NCBI RefSeq assembly: GCF_035605935.1
Contig: NZ_DATNGK010000169.1
Span: 19,030-83,029, forward strand
Origin: Actinocrinis sp035605935
GTDB taxonomy: Bacteria; Actinomycetota; Actinomycetes; Streptomycetales; Catenulisporaceae
Length of the DNA: 64,000 nucleotides
Direction: 5' to 3'
In this document: positions 30,179 to 37,925 of the stretch, piece by piece
Layout of the letters: each line of letters begins with the position of its first letter
Position numbering within the stretch: the first letter of the stretch is position 1
Notes under the pieces: generated by a model
What the model saw: the letters and a program-made list of their open reading frames with translations, nothing else
Told to the model about the DNA's origin: nothing
Databases searched by the model: none
Made by a program: the position numbers and the translations under genes

Positions 30179-31369
30179 TCAGGCACGCTTCGGCACGGTA
30201 ACGATCAGCGCGTCACCCTGGCCACCGCCACCGCACAGCGAGGCCGCGCCCGTGCCGCCCCCGCGCCGCTGGAGTTCGAGCGCGAGATGCAGCACCAGAC
30301 GGGCGCCCGACATGCCGATCGGGTGGCCGAGCGCGATGGCGCCGCCGTTGACGTTGACCTTCTCCTCGCCGACCCCGAGGTCGCGCATCGACTGGAGGCC
30401 GACCGCGGCGAACGCCTCGTTGATCTCGATGAGGTCGAGATCGTCGACTGTCAGCCCGGCCTTCGCCAGTGCCGCGTTGATCGCGTTGGACGGCTGCGAG
30501 TGCAGCGAGTTGTCCGGGCCGGCCACGATGCCGTGCGCACCGATCTCCGCCAGCCAGGTCAGGCCCAGTTCCTCGGCCTTCGCCTTCGACATCACCACGA
30601 CCGCGGCCGCGCCATCGGAGATCGGGGAGGCGTTGCCCGCGGTGATCGTGCCGTCCTTGGTGAACGCCGGGCGCAGCCTGCCAAGGCTTTCCGCGGTGGT
30701 GTCCCCGCGCACGCCCTCGTCTTCCTTGACGACGATCGGGTCGCCCTTGCGCTGCGGGATCTCCACCGGGACGATCTCGGCCTCGAAGATGCCGTTCTTC
30801 TGCGCGGCGGCCGCGCGCTGCTGGGACCGCGCGGCGAAATCGTCCTGCTCGGCCCGGCTAATGCCGAGCTTGCCGACATGCCGCTCGGTGGATTCGCCCA
30901 TCGGGATGTGGTCGAAGGAGTCGGTCAGGCCGTCGTAGGCCATCGCGTCCAGGACCTCGATCGAGCCGTACTTGTAGCCGGTGCGCGCGTTGGGCAGCAG
31001 GTGCGGCGCGTTCGTCATCGACTCCTGGCCGCCGGCGACCACGATCTCCACCTCGCCGGCCCGGATCAGCTGGTCGGCCAGGGCGATCGCGTCAAGCCCG
31101 GAGAGGCAGACCTTGTTGATGGACAGCGCGGGCACGTTGAGCGGGATGCCGGCCTTCACGGCGGCCTGGCGCGCCGGGATCTGCCCGGTTCCGGCCTGGA
31201 GCACCTGACCCATGATCACATAGTCGACTTGGTCGGCGGCGACCCCGGCCCGCGCCAAGGCGGCCTTGATCGCGAATCCACCGAGGTCGGCCCCGCTGAA
31301 CGGGGTCAGCGCGCCGAGCAGTTTGCCCATCGGTGTGCGCGCTCCGGCGACAATGACAGAGCTGGCCAT
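30179..31369 (-). CDS. atoB: acetyl-CoA C-acetyltransferase (thiolase)
   Basis: 396 residues. Condenses two acetyl-CoA to acetoacetyl-CoA, or runs in reverse. Cys88 in 'INKVCLSGLDAIAL' is the nucleophile; 'GGAIALGHPIGMSG' and 'CGGGGQGDA' supply the active-site His and second Cys. The frame is open 18 codons further, but the ATG at 31369 matches family N-termini ('SVIVAGARTPMGKLLG') and has GGAGG about 10 bp upstream. It is divergent from the epimerase gene and upstream of meaB. It is the entry point to the ethylmalonyl-CoA route along with the dehydrogenase, hydratase and Ccr in the window. Confidence 0.94.
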   Translation of the reverse strand: MASSVIVAGARTPMGKLLGALTPFSGADLGGFAIKAALARAGVAADQVDYVIMGQVLQAGTGQIPARQAAVKAGIPLNVPALSINKVCLSGLDAIALADQLIRAGEVEIVVAGGQESMTNAPHLLPNARTGYKYGSIEVLDAMAYDGLTDSFDHIPMGESTERHVGKLGISRAEQDDFAARSQQRAAAAQKNGIFEAEIVPVEIPQRKGDPIVVKEDEGVRGDTTAESLGRLRPAFTKDGTITAGNASPISDGAAAVVVMSKAKAEELGLTWLAEIGAHGIVAGPDNSLHSQPSNAINAALAKAGLTVDDLDLIEINEAFAAVGLQSMRDLGVGEEKVNVNGGAIALGHPIGMSGARLVLHLALELQRRGGGTGAASLCGGGGQGDALIVTVPKRA

Positions 31370-31399
31370 GATTCGGTACGCCTCCTGAGATGGCGGTCG

Positions 31400-31417
31400 A
31401 GTGTCGTCTTCGACACT
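31400..31417. promoter_or_regulatory. dyad in the atoB/mce divergent promoter region
   Basis: AGTGTCG-TCTT-CGACACT is a perfect 7-bp-arm dyad, 31 bp upstream of the thiolase start. A second short dyad, CTAC/GTAG around a C-run, lies at 31431-31444. A shared regulator of both genes is possible; no named site is recognised. Confidence 0.4.
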
Positions 31418-31503
31418 ATCCACAATTTAGCTACCCCCCAGTAGGGTCTAACAGTGTCGGCTTGACCACAGTGCCCGGAACCGGAATTTCGGTGGAGGAA
31501 TCC

Positions 31504-31947
31504 ATGATCACTCGCATCGACCACATCGGCATCGCCTGCCGGGATCTCGACGCGAGCATCGAGTTCTACCGGAAGACATATGGCTTCGAGGTGGCGCACA
31601 GCGAGGTCAACGAGGAGCAGGGCGTGCGCGAGGCGATGCTCCGGATCAACGGCACCGACGACGGCGCGGCCTCCTACCTTCAACTGCTCGAGCCGGTCCG
31701 CGACGACTCGGCGATCGCGAAATACCTCGAAAAGCACGGCGAGGGGATCCATCACATCGCGTTCGGCACGCCCGACGTGGTGGCCACCACCGAAGCAGCG
31801 ACGAGTACCGGCGTCCGCGCGCTATACGGAACCCCGCGCTGCGGTACGTCGAACTCCTCGATCAACTTCCTGCACCCGAAGGACTGCCACGGCGTGCTGA
31901 CCGAGCTCGTTCAGGCGGCATCGCCGTCAGAGACAGACCGGCACTGA
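31504..31947 (+). CDS. mce: methylmalonyl-CoA epimerase
   Basis: 147 residues, a vicinal-oxygen-chelate fold of two beta-alpha-beta-beta-beta modules. Metal ligands are visible as His7 in 'RIDHIGIA', a Gln in 'ASYLQLLEP', a His in 'GIHHIAF' and a Glu in 'VLTELVQ'. It interconverts (R)- and (S)-methylmalonyl-CoA. GGAGGAA ends 4 bp before the ATG. It is divergent from thiolase and meaB, an arrangement I recall from Streptomyces. Confidence 0.95.
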   Translation: MITRIDHIGIACRDLDASIEFYRKTYGFEVAHSEVNEEQGVREAMLRINGTDDGAASYLQLLEPVRDDSAIAKYLEKHGEGIHHIAFGTPDVVATTEAATSTGVRALYGTPRCGTSNSSINFLHPKDCHGVLTELVQAASPSETDRH

Positions 31948-32114
31948 GACAGACCAGCGCTAAGGCAGAGCAACGCTGACGTATACGGATCCCAATCGAG
32001 CCAACCCGCCCGGCTCGGTCCTCCGCCCTGTCGCCCACCCCCGATAGACTGTCCGGTCCTGCCTGAACCAGGTACAGGCGTGGTGGACCGCGTCCAAGTG
32101 TCCTATCGGAGGTC

Positions 32115-34268
32115 GTGCCTCTTTTGCCTCAGCCCGCGACGAGCACCGGCGCGCCTGATCGGGCGCAGCGCGCCGAGATGCAAGCCGAGCAGCGCCATGT
32201 GGACCGGGTGCACGAGCGCCTTGAGGTGATGCGCGAGCATGCCCGCGCCTACGAGGCAGAGGGTCACCGGCGCGCGCTGTTCGGCAACGAGGGCGGCCTG
32301 GTCGAGCGGGACGCGATCGTGTATCAGGCCACGGTGTGGCTCAGGCGGCTCGACGCGCAGGAGGAGGGCCTGGTCTTCGGCCGGCTCGACTTCGACGACG
32401 GCGAAGCGCGGCACATCGGCCGTATCGGCGTGCGCGACGAGGACTATGAACCGCTGGTGGTCGACTGGCGCGCGCCGGCCGCCGCCGCGTTCTACCGCGC
32501 GACGCCGACTGACCGCATGGACGTGGTGCGCCGACGCACTATTCGCTGCGTTGGCGCTCAGGTCACCCGCCTCGACGACGACCTGCTTGACCCGGATCGC
32601 GCCGAGCAGCTGAGTCTGACGGTGGTCGGCGATGGCGCGCTCATGGCGGCGCTCACCCGCAAGCGCGGCGCGGCGATGCAGGACATCGTGGCGACCATTC
32701 AGAAGGAGCAGGACCTCGCCGTCCGCTCGCCCGCCGACGGTGCGACGATCATCACCGGCGGCCCCGGGACCGGTAAGACCGCGGTCGCGCTGCACCGGGC
32801 CGCGTACTTGTTGTTCAACGAGCGCAAGCGGTTCGAATCCGGCGGCGTGCTCATCGTCGGGCCCTCGGCAGTGTTCGTGTCCTACATCGAGCAGGTCCTC
32901 CCCTCCCTGGGCGAGCACACCGCGGCGCTGCGATCCCTCGGCCAGTTGGTCGACGGCGTGAAGGCGACCCGGCACGACCCAGCCGACCTCGCCGAACTCA
33001 AGGGCTCCGGCAGACTGCTGCCGGTCCTCGGCCGGGCGGCTCGCGCCACGCCGCCGGGCACCCCGCGCCAGTTCCGCGCCACCTACCACGGGCACGTCAT
33101 CCGGCTCGACGGGCGCCGCCTCGACGATCTGCGCCGCGCGGTCCTTCAGCGCAACCCTCACCCCAACGCGGCCCGCGCGAACGCGGAGACAGCGCTGGTT
33201 GAGGCAGCCTGGGAACAACTGCCAAGCGAGCTGCGCGAACGCCGGCGGACCGAGCGCACGATCTTCGATCGCGACCTGCGCGACCGCACCGACTTCGAGC
33301 TGTTCGTCGAGGAGTGGTGGCCCTACCGCACACCTCGCGAGGTGCTGCGCTCCTGCGCAGATTCGCAAGCCCTCGCGCACTACGGACGTCGTCACCTGAC
33401 GCCTGCTCAGATCGACGCGCTCGCGCGTTCGTGGTCCGCGACCATCGGACCCGACGCGGCCGCCGACCCCGACTTCTCCATCGAGGATGTCCCGCTTCTC
33501 GACGAACTCACCCAGCTCCTCGGCACCCCGCCGCAGGAGACCGAGGAAGAGGACGTATACGGGGGCCTCTTCGCGGACAGCGGCGTCGCAGAGGTCTCCT
33601 CCTGGGCCGACCGCGCCACGGACACAGCGCGCCGCGAGCGGGTTCGCGAGAGCTACGCGCACGTCATCGTTGACGAGGCGCAGGACCTCTCCCCGATGCA
33701 GTGGCGAGTCCTCGGGCGTCTCGGCCGCCGCGCCACCTGGACGATCGTCGGCGATCCGGTGCAATCCGCGTGGCCCGACCCGCAGGAGTCGCAGCAGGCG
33801 ATGCAGGCGGCGCTGGGCGACCGTCCCCGCCACGTCCACGAACTGCGCACCAATTACCGCAACTCGGCCGAGATCTTCGCCTATGCGAGCCAGTACGCGA
33901 AGAAGGCGGCGCCCGACGCGACGCTTCCCGACGCGGTGCGCTCCACCGGCTTCCCGCCCGAGCACCGTGACGATCTGGAAGCAACCGTCACGGAAGCTCT
34001 CGCGACGGTGGAGGGCACGGTCGGCGTCATCACGAGCCTCACTGCGGCCCGGGCGACGGCGGCGGCGCTGGCTCGGCAGGTCGAGCAGGCAGCGGGCCGG
34101 CTAGTCGTCGTCAACGCCCTCGACGCCAAGGGCTTGGAGTACGACGCGGCGATCATCGTCAGCCCGACCGCGATCGAGCAGGAATCCCCCGCCGGCACCC
34201 GGACTCTCTACGTTGCCCTTACCCGAGCGACCCAGCGCCTTTACATCTGCGAGCCGCGCACGACCTGA
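32115..34268 (+). CDS. helD: HelD-like superfamily 1 helicase (RNA polymerase recycling factor type)
   Basis: 717 residues. An N-terminal coiled coil ('AQRAEMQAEQRHVDRVHERL') leads to a split UvrD-type motor: Walker A 'ITGGPGTGKTAVALHRAAYL' (about 216-235), Walker B 'VIVDEAQDLSPMQW', 'VGDPVQSAWP', and a final 'LYVALTRATQRLYI'. This arrangement is that of HelD, which binds and dissociates stalled RNA polymerase; some actinobacterial members (HelR) give rifamycin tolerance. The GTG at 32115 is very close to GGAGG, and the TTG at 32124 is an alternative. Monocistronic. I saw no rifamycin-associated element upstream. Confidence 0.85.
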   Translation: MPLLPQPATSTGAPDRAQRAEMQAEQRHVDRVHERLEVMREHARAYEAEGHRRALFGNEGGLVERDAIVYQATVWLRRLDAQEEGLVFGRLDFDDGEARHIGRIGVRDEDYEPLVVDWRAPAAAAFYRATPTDRMDVVRRRTIRCVGAQVTRLDDDLLDPDRAEQLSLTVVGDGALMAALTRKRGAAMQDIVATIQKEQDLAVRSPADGATIITGGPGTGKTAVALHRAAYLLFNERKRFESGGVLIVGPSAVFVSYIEQVLPSLGEHTAALRSLGQLVDGVKATRHDPADLAELKGSGRLLPVLGRAARATPPGTPRQFRATYHGHVIRLDGRRLDDLRRAVLQRNPHPNAARANAETALVEAAWEQLPSELRERRRTERTIFDRDLRDRTDFELFVEEWWPYRTPREVLRSCADSQALAHYGRRHLTPAQIDALARSWSATIGPDAAADPDFSIEDVPLLDELTQLLGTPPQETEEEDVYGGLFADSGVAEVSSWADRATDTARRERVRESYAHVIVDEAQDLSPMQWRVLGRLGRRATWTIVGDPVQSAWPDPQESQQAMQAALGDRPRHVHELRTNYRNSAEIFAYASQYAKKAAPDATLPDAVRSTGFPPEHRDDLEATVTEALATVEGTVGVITSLTAARATAAALARQVEQAAGRLVVVNALDAKGLEYDAAIIVSPTAIEQESPAGTRTLYVALTRATQRLYICEPRTT

Positions 34269-34355
34269 GCATATATTTCTGCCTCCGGCCAGGGAACTGA
34301 CTTCTGCGCCGACACGTTAGAGGGCTGACGGGATTACGGGCGGAGGGGCAGAGGG

Positions 34356-34934
34356 GTGCAGGGGCGGATGCGTTATTGGCAGCCGGGCGATGGTCCAAAA
34401 CCTCAGCGTACGAACTACGCAGCGAAGGCCGAGGAGTTCCCCGGGCCAGTGGCTATCGCGTGCGCGCCGCCGGAGGGCACGATCGCCCTGCTCGGGTTTG
34501 AAGATTCGGACGACCATCCGTGGGCCATAGACGTGACCTACGCGACGACGGGTCATACGCAGCTGCGCGTGCGCACCGTGCGCGGCACTATCGACTGGCC
34601 ACAGCGGATCCGTTCCGTGGAAACGCTCGCCAGCAACATGATCGAGCCAGTCGGGATGGCCGGTCCCGGCGCTGCGCGTGGACCGCGCATACCAACTGCT
34701 CCCGAGACGCCGACGAGCATCGTGATCGACGGCACGCCGGTACCCGCCACCCGCATGGATCTTCCGAACCGCTCGGGCATCCGCGTCGAGTGGCAGGGCC
34801 AGCACGTTTTCTGCCTCGGCGAGGCGTCGCTGCTCGACTCCTTGGAACTACGCACCGGGACGAGCGCGGACTTCACCCGGTTCATGGCCGAGTTCGAGGA
34901 GTTCATTGCCCGGCGCCGACCCGGGGGACAGTGA
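34356..34934 (+). CDS. hypothetical soluble protein
   Basis: 192 residues from a GTG with GGAGG at 34342-34346; an in-frame ATG at 34368 is an alternative. Two halves are visible: a beta-rich N-terminal part ('VAIACAPPEGTIALLGFED', 'THTQLRVRTVRG'-like strand) and, after a Pro/Gly linker, 'SIVIDGTPVPATRMDL' and 'IRVEWQGQHVFCLGEASLLD'. No signal peptide or membrane segment. I recognise no family. It ends 9 bp before the convergent tetR gene. Confidence 0.6.
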   Translation: MQGRMRYWQPGDGPKPQRTNYAAKAEEFPGPVAIACAPPEGTIALLGFEDSDDHPWAIDVTYATTGHTQLRVRTVRGTIDWPQRIRSVETLASNMIEPVGMAGPGAARGPRIPTAPETPTSIVIDGTPVPATRMDLPNRSGIRVEWQGQHVFCLGEASLLDSLELRTGTSADFTRFMAEFEEFIARRRPGGQ

Positions 34935-34943
34935 CCTGCGCCG

Positions 34944-35747
34944 CTAGCCTTCGCCGCCCTCCTGCGGTACGAGCACGAACTCTGACAGCAGCGCCTTGGC
35001 CTCGCGGACAAGCGGACGCAGGACCTTGAATCGGCTAAGCGCCACCAGCCGGGCGACGACGGCCGTCGCTCGCGCCACGAGGCGCGCGGTGCGCTCAGCA
35101 TTGGGTGACCGGTCGTAGACCCAATAGAGCACGATGCCCATGTGGTAGAGCCACAGCAGTTCCGGCAGCATCACCGCGAGTTCCTTGTCGAGCTTCGCAC
35201 TCGCGTCCGAGCCCGCGAGCACGGTCTGGTAGAGCTCGATCATCGCGTCCCGGGCCGGCTCCGACTCAGCCGAGAACGGGCTGAGCGGGCTCTGCGGGTC
35301 GGCCGCGTTCTTGAACAGCTGGGCGGCGAACTCGTGGTAGGGGCCTGCGATATCCATCCAGACCTGGAGCGTCGTGACGAGGCGGTCGCCCAGCTCGGTG
35401 CGGCCGGACAAAGCCTGCGGAAGCTGAGTGCGGTGTTCCTCCGCGATCTGGTCGTAGAACCCCTGGACCAGGTGTTCCTTGGAGGCGAAGTAGTAGTACG
35501 CGTTCCCGACCGAGACTCCGGCCGCCTCGGCGATCGCGCGCATCGTGGTGCGGTCGTAGCCGCGCTCGCGGAAGAGGCGCAGCGCCGTGTCCAGAATCGA
35601 CGCGCGGGTCTGCTCGCTCTTGGTGTGCGCGGCTGGCTTGGTTTCCGCTCCTGGCGGTGAGATGCGGGTGCGGACCGAGCCCCCCGCGGCTCGGTCCGCA
35701 CCTCCCCCCACCCGCTCCCCCGCGCCTGCTTCCGGTTGCTCGCTCAT
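34944..35747 (-). CDS. TetR/AcrR-family transcriptional regulator
   Basis: 267 residues. A disordered Gly/Ala/Pro-rich N-terminus of about 45 residues precedes the HTH 'TRASILDTALRLFRERGYD' ... 'IAEAAGVSVGNAYYYFASKE' and a helical ligand domain. The start at 35747 is chosen over an upstream in-frame codon by family fit. It is the second gene of a leftward pair with a small membrane protein, 43 bp apart. Twin palindromes upstream of the pair are the probable autoregulatory operator. Confidence 0.9.
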   Translation of the reverse strand: MSEQPEAGAGERVGGGADRAAGGSVRTRISPPGAETKPAAHTKSEQTRASILDTALRLFRERGYDRTTMRAIAEAAGVSVGNAYYYFASKEHLVQGFYDQIAEEHRTQLPQALSGRTELGDRLVTTLQVWMDIAGPYHEFAAQLFKNAADPQSPLSPFSAESEPARDAMIELYQTVLAGSDASAKLDKELAVMLPELLWLYHMGIVLYWVYDRSPNAERTARLVARATAVVARLVALSRFKVLRPLVREAKALLSEFVLVPQEGGEG

Positions 35748-35790
35748 GGGGAGAGTCTGCCGTGACTGCCTGATCACCTGCTCGGCCCGG

Positions 35791-36186
35791 TCACCTGCTC
35801 GGCGCGGAGGCTTCCGGCAGGCCGAGCTGGCTTGCCAGATCGGTCAGCGCACGGCGGCGGTAGCGGTTGAGCACGAGGATGTCCAGCAGATGCATCGCGC
35901 CGAGGATCAGCAGCACCGTGCCGACCTTCACGGACAGCGCCTCGAACAGTCCGCGGGTGTCGGCGACGGCCGGGCCGTAACGCAGCCACAGCGCGTCGAA
36001 GCCCAGGTTGACCAGGCAGAAGCCGACCACGAACAGGTGGTTGACCGCTTCGGCCAGCTTCTGGTCCCCGTGGAAGATCTCGGAGAGGAAGACCAGGCCG
36101 GCCCGGCTGAAGGTGCGGCCGACCCAGACGGTCAAGGCGATGGTGATGGCGAGATAGACGATGTAGGTCGCGACGGTGAGGTCCAT
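35791..36186 (-). CDS. small four-helix membrane protein of unknown function
   Basis: 131 residues. Hydrophobic segments are 'ATYIVYLAITIALTVWVG', 'AVNHLFVVGFCLVNLGFDAL' and 'LSVKVGTVLLILGAMHLLDILVL', plus 'GLVFLSEIF'. Conserved-looking His in 'VNHLF' and Asp in 'FDALWLR'. No known domain recognised; similar small proteins occur beside TetR genes in actinobacteria. It is transcribed with tetR, from a region holding two TetR-type sites, so it is probably the repressor's main target. Confidence 0.75.
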   Translation of the reverse strand: MDLTVATYIVYLAITIALTVWVGRTFSRAGLVFLSEIFHGDQKLAEAVNHLFVVGFCLVNLGFDALWLRYGPAVADTRGLFEALSVKVGTVLLILGAMHLLDILVLNRYRRRALTDLASQLGLPEASAPSR

Positions 36187-36235
36187 GCGGATCCCCTCCA
36201 GTTCAAGCGTTCAGGCTCCGGCGTTCGCCGCTGTT

Positions 36236-36290
36236 TTGAACACGTTCAGTTTCCGCGTTGAGCGTAGCGCGGATTTCGAACACGTTCAAA
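36236..36290. promoter_or_regulatory. twin TetR-type operator upstream of the membrane protein-tetR pair
   Basis: TGAACACGTTCA at 36237-36248 (perfect TGAAC/GTTCA dyad) and CGAACACGTTCA at 36277-36288 lie 40 bp apart centre to centre, close to four helical turns, on the same DNA face. The second copy also fits the TnnAACnnGTTnnA pattern known for KstR-like TetR repressors. They are 51-102 bp upstream of the leftward operon; ccr starts 210 bp to the right. Confidence 0.65.
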
Positions 36291-36376
36291 TCTGTTCCGG
36301 GTGTGCGTCGCTGTGATTCGCGCCACCCCGACTGTGTGGGGCGCCCATCTAGCCAAGCCGGATCCATGGCGGCATA

Positions 36377-36408
36377 GTTACTCGCAAGTAACACAGTTGG
36401 ACACAACT
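36377..36408 (+). promoter_or_regulatory. two dyads upstream of ccr
   Basis: GTTACT-CGCA-AGTAAC (36377-36392) is followed by AGTTG-GACA-CAACT (36395-36408), both perfect in their arms, about 92-123 bp before the ccr start. The first resembles 16-bp TetR-type sites reported for acyl-CoA regulators in Streptomyces, but I cannot assign a protein. The rest of the 36187-36499 gap holds the tetR operator and no gene. Confidence 0.45.
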
Positions 36409-36499
36409 TCAGACCGCCGTGTGCCGACGCAGCCCCGAGCCGGTCGGCACAACGCAGTTCACATAGCTCACGCGACCATCCACCTGGAGGCCGACACCC

Positions 36500-37888
36500 A
36501 TGAGCAGGAACCAGACCGCAGGCGCATCCGCGGCCCCCTCCTCCCCGGAGTTGAAGGAGGTTCTGGACGCGATCAACGCCGGAGACACGCCCGCCGAGGC
36601 CTTCGCCGCTCTCCCGCTGCCCGAGGCGTACCGGGCGGTGACCGTGCACGCGGACGAGACCGCGATGTTCGAGGGCCTGACCACCTGGGAGAAGGACCCG
36701 CGCACCTCGCTGCACCTCGAGGAGGTGCCACTGCCGGAGCTCGGCCCCGGCGAGGCCCTGGTGGCCGTGATGGCCAGTGCGATCAACTACAACACCGTGT
36801 GGACCTCGATCTTCGAGCCGGTGCCGACCTTCGCCTTCCTGCGCAAGTACGGCAAGCTGTCCGCGCTGACAAAGCGGCACGACCTGCCGTACCACGTCAT
36901 CGGCTCGGACCTGGCCGGCGTGGTGCTGCGCACCGGCCCCGGGGTGAACAAGTGGCGGCCCGGCGACGAGGTGGTCGCGCACTGCCTCTCCGTCGAACTC
37001 GAGGACGCCGCGGGGCACTCCGACACCATGCTCGACCCGGAGCAGCGAATCTGGGGCTTCGAGACCAACTTCGGCGGGCTCGCCGAAGTGGCGTTGGTGA
37101 AAACCAACCAGCTGATGCCGAAGCCGGACCACCTCACCTGGGAGGAGGCGGCCAGTCCCGGACTGGTGAACTCCACGGCGTACCGGCAGCTGGTGTCGCG
37201 CAACGGCGCCGGGATGAAGCAGGGCGACGTGGTGTTGATCTGGGGCGCTTCGGGCGGCCTCGGTTCCTACGCGACGCAGTTCGCCTTGAACGGCGGGGCG
37301 ATCCCGGTGTGCGTGGTCTCCTCGCCGCAGAAGGCTGAGATCTGCCGCTCGATGGGCGCCGAGCTCATCATCGACAGGTCCGCGGAGGGCTTCCGGTTCT
37401 GGAGCGACGAGACGACGCAGAACCCGAAGGAGTGGCAGCGCTTCGGCGCGCGTATCCGGGAACTGACCGGGGGCGAGGACCCTGACATCGTCTTCGAGCA
37501 CCCTGGCCGGGAGACCTTCGGTGCCTCGGTCTACGTGGCCAGGCGCGGCGGCACGATCGTCACCTGTGCGTCGACCAGTGGCTTCATGCACGAGTACGAC
37601 AACCGTTACCTCTGGATGAACCTCAAGCGAATCATCGGTTCCCACTTCGCCAACTACCGGGAGGCTTGGGAGGCGAACCGGCTGATCCAGAAGGGCCGTA
37701 TCCACCCGACTCTTTCCCGCAGCTATCCGCTGGCCGACGCCGGACAGGCGGCCTTCGACGTCCATCGGAATCTGCATCAGGGCAAAGTGGGCGTACTGTG
37801 TCTAGCACCAGAGGAAGGACTAGGGGTGCGTGACAGCGCACTGCGGGAGCGACACCGTAGTGCGATCGAACGCTTTCGTAACGTCTAA
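36500..37888 (+). CDS. ccr: crotonyl-CoA carboxylase/reductase
   Basis: 462 residues, a medium-chain dehydrogenase/reductase. It reductively carboxylates crotonyl-CoA to ethylmalonyl-CoA with NADPH and CO2. The Rossmann motif 'LIWGASGGLGSYATQFAL' (about 244-261), 'MASAINYNTVWTSIFEPVPTF', 'YHVIGSDLAGVVLRTG' and 'FEHPGRETFGASVYVARRGG' are characteristic of Ccr. GGAGG lies upstream of the ATG. In streptomycetes it supplies ethylmalonyl-CoA and butyryl-CoA for polyketides and acetate assimilation. It ends 36 bp before scy. Upstream dyads suggest regulation. Confidence 0.96.
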   Translation: MSRNQTAGASAAPSSPELKEVLDAINAGDTPAEAFAALPLPEAYRAVTVHADETAMFEGLTTWEKDPRTSLHLEEVPLPELGPGEALVAVMASAINYNTVWTSIFEPVPTFAFLRKYGKLSALTKRHDLPYHVIGSDLAGVVLRTGPGVNKWRPGDEVVAHCLSVELEDAAGHSDTMLDPEQRIWGFETNFGGLAEVALVKTNQLMPKPDHLTWEEAASPGLVNSTAYRQLVSRNGAGMKQGDVVLIWGASGGLGSYATQFALNGGAIPVCVVSSPQKAEICRSMGAELIIDRSAEGFRFWSDETTQNPKEWQRFGARIRELTGGEDPDIVFEHPGRETFGASVYVARRGGTIVTCASTSGFMHEYDNRYLWMNLKRIIGSHFANYREAWEANRLIQKGRIHPTLSRSYPLADAGQAAFDVHRNLHQGKVGVLCLAPEEGLGVRDSALRERHRSAIERFRNV

Positions 37889-37907
37889 GGTGCCCCGGCC
37901 CGGAATC

Positions 37908-37925
37908 TGACAGGATTGTCTGTCA
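37908..37925 (+). promoter_or_regulatory. dyad enclosing the scy ribosome-binding site
   Basis: TGACAG-GATTGT-CTGTCA places the AGGA ribosome site (37912-37915) across arm and loop, and its last base is the A of the scy ATG. It could bind a regulator or fold to hide the start site. Confidence 0.3.

Noticed and set aside
31948..32114. Rifamycin-associated element upstream of the HelD-like gene
   Set aside because: No matching inverted repeat is visible in the gap.
34317..34805. 162-residue minus-strand frame opposite the 192-residue hypothetical gene
   Set aside because: The plus frame has a better ribosome site and globular-looking composition; the minus frame is Arg/His-rich.
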